Part shown: piece after piece, positions 59,648-64,000 of the stretch | How positions within the stretch are numbered: position 1 is the first letter of the stretch | How the letters are laid out: the number at the start of each line of letters is the position of its first letter | Source: Oasisia sp. SBJ-2009 | Taxonomy: Eukaryota; Annelida; Polychaeta; Sabellida; Siboglinidae | Direction: 5' to 3' | Length of the DNA: 64,000 nt | NCBI GenBank assembly: GCA_964017155.1 | Contig: OZ024854.1 | Span: forward strand, 52,579,096 to 52,643,095 | Notes under the pieces: model-generated | The model's input: the letters and a program-made list of their open reading frames with translations, nothing else | Database searches by the model: none | Told to the model about the DNA's origin: nothing | Program-made: the position numbers and the translations under genes

Positions 59648-62390
59648 CTTACCTCTCAGCAAGGCCGGGATGACGACCTTGTTGACTGCTCGCAGTCCGA
59701 GCCAGCCCGCCACTACGACCGCCGCCACCATGACTGTAAAGGCGACCCAGGCCCGGTCCAACGAGTCAGGTCCACCTCCAGTGGCGTCCATGGCGTTGCG
59801 CGGGGTCTCTGTCCACACACATACACATCGTCAGCATGTCGCTATCACTTTACATCACTTGCAAATAGTCACGTTATTTTACGCCCACGTTATTGCACGC
59901 AAACACGTCCCCCACCTACAACACTGCTTGGTCACGTGACCCCCACAGCACTACCTGGTCACGTGACCCACACACACTATCTGGTCATGTGACCCCCACA
60001 GCACTACCTGGTCACGTGACCCCTACACACTACCTGGTCACGTGCCCCGCCACAGCACTACCTGGTCACGTGCCCCCAACACACTACCTGGTCACGTGGC
60101 CACACATAAAAAATATAGCGCTTCTGTACCAGGTGCACCAGGTGTACCAGGTGTTCCCGGTACACCAGGTATACCATGTGTACCAGGTGCACATGGTGTA
60201 CCAGGTGTACCAGGTGTACGAGGTACACCAGGTGTACAAGGTGTACCAGGTGTACAAGGTGTACCAGATGTACAATGTGTACCAGGTGCACCAGGTGTAC
60301 AAGGTGTACCAGGTGTACCACTCCCACAACAGCACAGCTAATGCTACACTACAACGCACGCACTTGTTCTATGACGAGCCAGACACGAAGTACTTCATCG
60401 TAACATGGTGTTGCATTAGGCTGGATGTCGGGGGGCGAGTGCTGTGTCCAATGGCACGACACCCATGAGTGGGGGAGCATGTGACCGGTATGTAGAGGGT
60501 GTGTGTGACCGTTAATGGAAGACACTACATGTCACGTGGAGCATCCACGTGGTCTTGGTGAGTGAGTGATTGGGGCGACACCTACCCGAAAAATAAGGCA
60601 TATATTCGTCCTCATTCGTCATCAACAGATTCGGCGGGTCCATATCAACTTCCGAAATCTTGAGTGTCGTGACGTCAGCTTTGTCTTGCGACAATATGCG
60701 ACAAGATGCTCCGCTCCAACAGTCGGCACAGCTGTCACAGAGGCAGTGGGTCAGTCTAACCTCGGCTACGGTCACACGCCTCCCCCCAGTCTCCTATGCC
60801 ACACCCCACGGCACCTCTCCTATTGCCCCGCTACGACCTTTGCCCTCACATCCTTTGATCCCTCCTGACCTCTGACCCCGCAAACATCAGAACACAGGTT
60901 TATAGCATCAAAGGTGTGCAATAGAATTAGCTGGTAACTATTAGGCCTACTTTGCTGCGTTTGTTCGCTGCCAAAACGTCAGGTTTAAGACAATGTTTGG
61001 CGCCTGGGCAGAGATGAGTGGAGAGAACGTGTGACCACAGTCCACGTGACCATTGCAGTGAACAGCATTCACAATATTACCTCAGAGTGTTGTTATGGTA
61101 AAGCAGCAGTCAACAAATATCTTGTCTCATTGTGTCTGTGATGTGTATGCCTGACATCAGAGGTAGTGTGTACGTGGAAGCTAGATCAAGTATACATATC
61201 ACGGGCTACATTATTAAATGTTAAGTGTAGTATTTAGACACACACAACGTGTCCTCCGTGTGAACTTGAGAAGAGATGTCCGTGTTTAACTAAATGCAAT
61301 GACAAGAAAACAGGTGTTACTGCATGTATGACGTGGTTGCTGTACGGTATTTTTCCGACTACTATAAGTCAAACTTGTTTAAGTCGTGGAAAAAAATGTT
61401 TGCCCGTGTTTGTAGCCGATGTTGATAACGATGATGTAACACACTTACGAGAGCCGGGTGTTTCTTTTGGCTGGCCTCGGCTGAAAAGCCAACTGCCGTA
61501 AAAGAAATCTGCCCCCCTAAACGCTAGAGGTCTAACACAAACTAGACGCTGGCTGGCGACGACGTAACGCGCCGTCTGTGACGTAAACGTAGTCAGGCTA
61601 TCGATGACGTAATACTCAATATTCTATACATAAAAGTTGCCTTATTTTATTGAGAAAAAACATCGTATTGATTATTTTATTATAATAATACTAAACAATA
61701 TTCCCTATATCCTCAAGAATTAAAGCTCTGAATTGAATTAATGACTAGATGAATGGATGAATGAATGAATGAATGGATGGATGGATGGATGGATGGATGG
61801 ATGGATGGATGGATGGATGGATGGATGGATGGATGGATGGATGGATGGATGGATGGATGGATGGATGGATGGGATGGATGGATGGATGGAGGATGGATGG
61901 ATGGATGGATGGATGGATGGATGGATGGATGGATGGATGGATGGATGGATGGATGGATGGATGGATGGAGGGAGGGAGGGAGGGAGGGAGGGATGGAGGG
62001 ATGGAGGGATGGATGGATGGATTGATTAATTAATTAATTAATTAATTAATTAATTAATTAATTATTATAATCGCTAATTAACTCAGAAAAATATCTGGAA
62101 GCGCCAAGATGCATTAGACAACATTGTGCAGACGCACAAGGGTCATCATTAGATGACTGTTAAACAATGATGGTTAGTTTCCGTAGTTTAGATGCCGTTA
62201 CTGTTAAGCTTATGTTTAGTAGCAGCACTGGACGTGAGGTAAATGATCTGAGGTTCGTGCGGGTATCTGACAAGCGTAGAGTGATTGCCGTGCTACCCGT
62301 CCATGTACGAGGGTGGCTCTTCAAGATGTCGTCGTAGCCACGTGACAGAGGGTACCGGTCGTCATGCTCGCCTTGTGTTGTCTTATCCAT
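53796..62390 (-). CDS. Unrecognised single-pass membrane protein with C-terminal coiled coil (gene overview)
   Basis: Ten phase-compatible exons on the - strand: 61480-61449, 60731-60586, 59808-59653, 59327-59188, 58936-58835, 57737-57704, 56264-56176, 55594-55559, 54893-54826, 53895-53796, plus a candidate first exon near 62390. They join without a stop to ~300 residues. Order: acidic region ([20 protein letters not shown]), a ~20-residue membrane helix ([17 protein letters not shown]), a basic stretch ([15 protein letters not shown]), a Ser/Thr segment, a Lys/Arg-rich segment, then heptad-like helices ([43 protein letters not shown]) and a Ser-rich end ([11 protein letters not shown]). I do not recognise the family. 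A tail-side coiled coil after one membrane helix suggests a tether or scaffold on an organelle or the plasma membrane; this is inference. Confidence 0.75.
54161..54593. mobile_element. Fold-back MITE, ~430 bp, with short loop
   Basis: Left arm (from TAGTCCTGGCTCTGTCC, 54161 to ~54318) and right arm (~54374 to GGACTA, 54593) are inverted near-copies, e.g. AGACCCGTAGACATTTC, CATATGGCTTTAAAATTC and GCAATAATTGTGGTATG on the left. The loop is ~55 bp; the right arm has an extra ~70 bp (54411-54475). It is flanked by TTGT on both sides (54157-54160 and 54594-54597); alternatively TA is the TSD (Tc1/mariner-like). It lies in the last intron of the membrane-coiled-coil gene. Confidence 0.85.
54826..54893 (-). 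CDS. Membrane-coiled-coil gene exon
   Basis: 68 bp: [20 protein letters not shown] then RR plus AG. Acceptor ATGTTACAG, donor AG/GTAGGT. The sequence is amphipathic and helical, and the phase matches both neighbours. Confidence 0.75.
54894..55558. other. Intron; nothing recognised
   Basis: Intron between two coding exons. Short frames (55092-55298 and 55245-55517) resemble nothing known. Confidence 0.5.
55559..55594 (-). CDS. Membrane-coiled-coil gene, 36-bp microexon
   Basis: [12 protein letters not shown], phase 0 at both ends. Acceptor CTACTGTTGCAG, donor TGG/GTACGT. A phase-0 cassette like this could be skipped without changing the frame. Confidence 0.7.
56176..56264 (-). CDS. Membrane-coiled-coil gene, coiled-coil exon
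   Basis: 89 bp: completes Glu, then [20 protein letters not shown] and ESLAQVERK. Heptad-like spacing of I/L/M/L/F/L/L/V. Acceptor ATGACGTCAG, donor AAG/GTAAGG. Confidence 0.8.
56265..57703. repeat. Intron with a (GTT)n-type array at ~56970-57450
   Basis: Trinucleotide GTT/GCT with interspersed TTCGTG every 15-30 bases. Open Val-, Leu- and Thr-rich frames on both strands are artefacts. A short CAT/CAC triplet stretch lies at 56366-56430. The rest is AT-rich intron. Confidence 0.9.
57704..57737 (-). CDS. Membrane-coiled-coil gene, 34-bp microexon
   Basis: [11 protein letters not shown] plus G. Acceptor TTTACTGTTCCAG and donor G/GTAAGT are both strong. Phase 0 in and phase 1 out join KKNE to ERIATLE. 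Confidence 0.78.
57738..58834. other. Intron; nothing recognised
   Basis: No additional exon recognised. The + frame 57896-58120 and the - frames at 58129-58427 resemble no family. Confidence 0.45.
58835..58936 (-). CDS. Membrane-coiled-coil gene, basic exon
   Basis: 102 bp: [20 protein letters not shown] then [14 protein letters not shown], phase 0 both ends, donor GAG/GTATCA. A competing frame from an upstream acceptor ([17 protein letters not shown]..., ending in TGA) is also open, but only the basic frame connects to the strong downstream microexon. Use of the other acceptor would give a shorter acidic C-terminus. Confidence 0.65.
58979..59175. repeat. Compound microsatellite (ACAG, ACGC, AC, TA, GA)
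   Basis: Successive (GACA)n, (CGCA)n, (CA)n, (TA)n, (GA)n and (GACA)n blocks just inside the intron upstream of the basic exon. Confidence 0.97.
59188..59327 (-). CDS. Membrane-coiled-coil gene, post-membrane exon
   Basis: 140 bp: completes Gly, then [39 protein letters not shown] and DNKYLKR. Acceptor GTGTGGCAG, donor CGG/GTGAGT. High GC and CpG for the region. Confidence 0.8.
59452..59648. repeat. (TG)n and (TGCG)n microsatellite
   Basis: The TG/CGTG repeat ends a few bases from the donor of the transmembrane exon (59652). Confidence 0.98.
59653..59808 (-). CDS. Membrane-coiled-coil gene, transmembrane exon
   Basis: 156 bp: completes Glu, [20 protein letters not shown], then the hydrophobic helix [18 protein letters not shown], then [13 protein letters not shown]. 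The positive charges after the helix suggest that side is cytosolic. Acceptor GTGGACAG, donor AG/GTAAGA. The internal Met (MDATGG) could be a start for a shorter product. Confidence 0.82.
59928..60102. repeat. 27-bp minisatellite with a GTCACGTGAC palindrome per unit
   Basis: Seven units. The 10-bp palindrome GTCACGTGAC is perfect at 59931, 59958 and 60011. Variants stand at 59984 (GTCATGTGAC), 60037 and 60065 (GTCACGTGCC) and 60091 (GTCACGTGGC). Confidence 0.92.
60117..60330. repeat. 9-bp minisatellite (GGTGTACCA)
   Basis: About 23 copies of GGTGTACCA/GGTGCACCA. The 9-bp length keeps collagen-like Gly-Val-Pro, Val-Tyr-Gln and Cys-Thr-Arg frames open, which are artefacts. Confidence 0.96.
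60586..60731 (-). CDS. Membrane-coiled-coil gene, acidic pre-membrane exon
   Basis: 146 bp: completes Ser, [48 protein letters not shown] plus G. Acceptor CTCTGTGACAG with a good pyrimidine tract, donor G/GTAGGT. Confidence 0.72.
60732..61448. other. Intron; nothing recognised
   Basis: Intron DNA without recognised features. Confidence 0.5.
61449..61480 (-). CDS. Membrane-coiled-coil gene, short upstream exon
   Basis: 32 bp: [10 protein letters not shown] plus TC; donor CTC/GTAAGT is strong and its phase fits the next exon. An alternative acceptor 12 bases upstream (CGGCAG/TTG) would add LAFQ in frame, a NAGNAG-like choice. Confidence 0.55.
61749..62065. repeat. (GGAT)n, (GGAG)n and (TTAA)n microsatellites
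   Basis: A ~220-bp GGAT run with two single-base slips, a GGGA block, then (ATTA)n. Trp-Met-Asp-Gly frames are artefacts. Confidence 0.98.
62160..62390 (-). CDS. Candidate first coding exon of the membrane-coiled-coil gene
   Basis: An ATG in good context (GTGACATGG, 62390-62388) opens [30 protein letters not shown]... as a non-repetitive frame. To reach the exon at 61480 it needs a phase-0 donor. CCA/GTGCTG or ACA/GTAACG would do but are weak; the GG/GTAGCA site has the wrong phase. The 3' boundary is therefore unresolved, and the frame may be unrelated. Confidence 0.4.
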   Translation of the reverse strand: MDKTTQGEHDDRYPLSRGYDDILKSHPRTWTGSTAITLRLSDTRTNLRSFTSRPVLLLNISLTVTASKLRKLTIIV

Positions 62391-62554
62391 GTCACTTTTA
62401 TCTGATGCCTCTTGTAGTCCAATCTGTCTACATATTTGGTTCCGTCTCTGTATAGTAAAGCCTTGGTTTGTCTGATATCGTGCAATAAAATATTGGTAGT
62501 GTTTGTGCTATTGTATACCAGTCACTTTCACGTAAGCAATTACACGTAAAACTA

Positions 62555-62731
<177 letters not shown>

Positions 62732-63637
62732 AGGTTTGTTAGTCCTTTCTCTTCTCTTTCTGCGTCTCTGGTGCGTTTTCTTTCTTCACCGCATGTTCTT
62801 GCTGTTCTTATATGACACAGCGTACAATCATTCGCATGTGTGTTGTGGTCCTTTCCGTGTTTCAGTCTTACTAGTGACCTTCTTCTGCTTAATGATACTG
62901 ATGGGTTTCGTGGTTGTGTTCACCTTGTGGGTCTTTATGTTCCATTGCGTTGTTTCGGATAATTCTAGGACAGACAGAAAGAAGTACCGCCATGCCTTTG
63001 GTCTTATCTTTTTCCACCGCCTTCTTCCTGGTGTTGTCTTCATCGTTTCATTTTTCCCTGTGCCGTTTATAATGCCAATTGTGGATACCCGCCTTTCGTT
63101 ATGGCCTCCGTAGTGTGTCTTCTTTCTCTTCGCTTATCTTCCTCCTGTCTGCCCACCGTGTCGTATGTGTGGAGCAGCGTCTATCTTTAGGGGATGAGAG
63201 GGGACGTTTAGATACTGGTACTGTGTGGATACGTTTCCGGGAGATTAGAAGTATCATCGCCCCGATTCCTTTCTAACTAGGAATGTGTCCAAAATTGCTT
63301 CTTTCCGCAGCAATTTTCGTTGATGAACTTGATACTGTAAGCCTCTGCAACTCTGATCGGTCAAGTGGTGTGTCATCCCTTAACTCATCGAAATGGCGTA
63401 TCCACATTCTTGATCTGAGTGTGCATGATATCGGTAGTTGTCTGGAGTAGATTCCGGCAAACAACATAAAAGTCGAGGAATAAGGAAACGAAACCCATTG
63501 AGTCCTCCACTCATGTGTAGGTGTTGGTATGTTGTGATTGCCCGATGGCTGCACTCCTACCAGTGGTCATTCTCTTGTTAGCGCCACCGCAAAAGGAGTA
63601 GTCTGTTGCACTACGGGTGAATATAAGCTACTACAAA
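62732..63637. other. Probable retroelement debris, unresolved
   Basis: Open frames on both strands (+ 62736-63113, Leu/Phe-rich; - 62828-63043; - 63273-63554). The - strand phrase RMWIRHFDELRDDTP resembles the '(W)..HF..LL..' linker of non-LTR ORF2 proteins. Not strong enough to call as genes. Confidence 0.3.
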
Positions 63638-64000
63638 ATGGGTAGTCTCATCAGCAAAGACAATGGAGGCCAAAAAGACATCAAGGCAAGACTCGGTAAA
63701 GCCCGCTGTGCTTTCGCCAAATTGCAGAACATTTGGAAGTCTAACCAGTACACCACCAAAACAAAGATAAGACTTTACAACAGTAATGTGAAGTCCATCC
63801 TACTGTATGGCTCAGAGTGCTGGCGAGTGGTTAAAGGGGACATGGCAAAGACCGACGCGTTCCACAATGGATGTCTCAGAAAGATCCGCCGAATATTCTG
63901 GCCCAATAAGATCTCCAACGTGGCTCTGTATAAGAAGACGGGCTGCAACAGTGCTGTCCTGGAAATGAAACGCAGGCGGCTGAGATGGCTAGGACACGTC
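63638..64000 (+). mobile_element. Non-LTR reverse transcriptase, C-terminal part, runs off the window
   Basis: 121 open codons to the window edge: MGSLISKDNG, DIKARLGKARCAFAKLQNIW, KTKIRLYNSNVKSILLYGSE-CW, NGCLRKIRRIFWPNKISN and MKRRRLRWLGHV. These are the conserved thumb/C-terminal motifs of RTE-like ORF2 proteins (YGSExW, CLRxI..I.WP..I, RRxWLGHV). The catalytic RT part should lie upstream but is not recognisable, so the copy is 5'-truncated or rearranged. Confidence 0.88.

Noticed and set aside
59426..59818. Protein ending in a long Thr-His run after the membrane helix
   Set aside because: The run is the intronic (TG)n microsatellite; the exon ends at 59653 with a good donor.
61765..62033. 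Trp-Met-Asp-Gly repeat proteins in three frames
   Set aside because: Simple (GGAT)n microsatellite.
62736..63113. 125-codon Leu/Phe-rich + frame resembling a membrane protein
   Set aside because: The opposite strand is also open and reads like degraded retroelement sequence; the hydrophobicity is probably a shadow.

Overview
The window is animal nuclear DNA. Genes are split into short exons with GT-AG introns, several LINE-type retrotransposons and small fold-back DNA transposons are present, and by eye roughly half of the 64 kb is tandem repeat. The best guess is a marine invertebrate deuterostome, most likely amphioxus (Branchiostoma): the MLH1 exon lengths equal those I remember for human, and amphioxus is, from memory, known for minisatellites at exon-intron boundaries. 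A mollusc or hemichordate is not excluded.

Layout. (1) 1-3174: end of a class A GPCR gene on the + strand. Only the last coding exon (TM7, helix 8, C-tail) is in the window; its 3' splice site is preceded by five tandem copies of itself and a 1.2 kb tetranucleotide array. (2) 3175-13700: a ~10.5 kb array of 34/36-bp units that begins inside the last codons of that GPCR, followed by a 16-bp array. (3) 15430-27085: an 11.6 kb array of 35-bp units, each carrying a tRNA-like Pol III A box on the - strand. (4) 28035-32120: a degenerate CR1/L2-like LINE (+) split by a younger LINE (-). (5) 35329-44630: exons 1-8 (human numbering) of the mismatch-repair gene MLH1 on the - strand, whose introns hold minisatellites, a 412-bp MITE and a perfect hairpin. 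Exons 9-19 are not visible. (6) 46496-49790: a LINE tail and a 47-bp array. (7) 50740-54600: a Penelope-like relic and two fold-back elements. (8) 53796-62390: a ten-or-more-exon gene on the - strand for an unrecognised single-pass membrane protein with a C-terminal coiled coil. (9) 61749-62731: microsatellites. (10) 63638-64000: 3' part of another non-LTR reverse transcriptase, running off the edge.

The most striking pattern is that tandem arrays here are built from splice junctions. A 28-bp array repeats the MLH1 exon 8 5' splice site ~40 times, a 59-bp array repeats the MLH1 exon 6 3' splice site ~16 times, and a 40-bp array repeats the GPCR last-exon 3' splice site 5 times. The giant 34/36-bp array grew from the GPCR stop-codon region. 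In each splice-site array only the gene-proximal copy gives an open reading frame; distal copies run into an in-frame stop within one unit. Nothing prokaryotic, viral or CRISPR-like was found.
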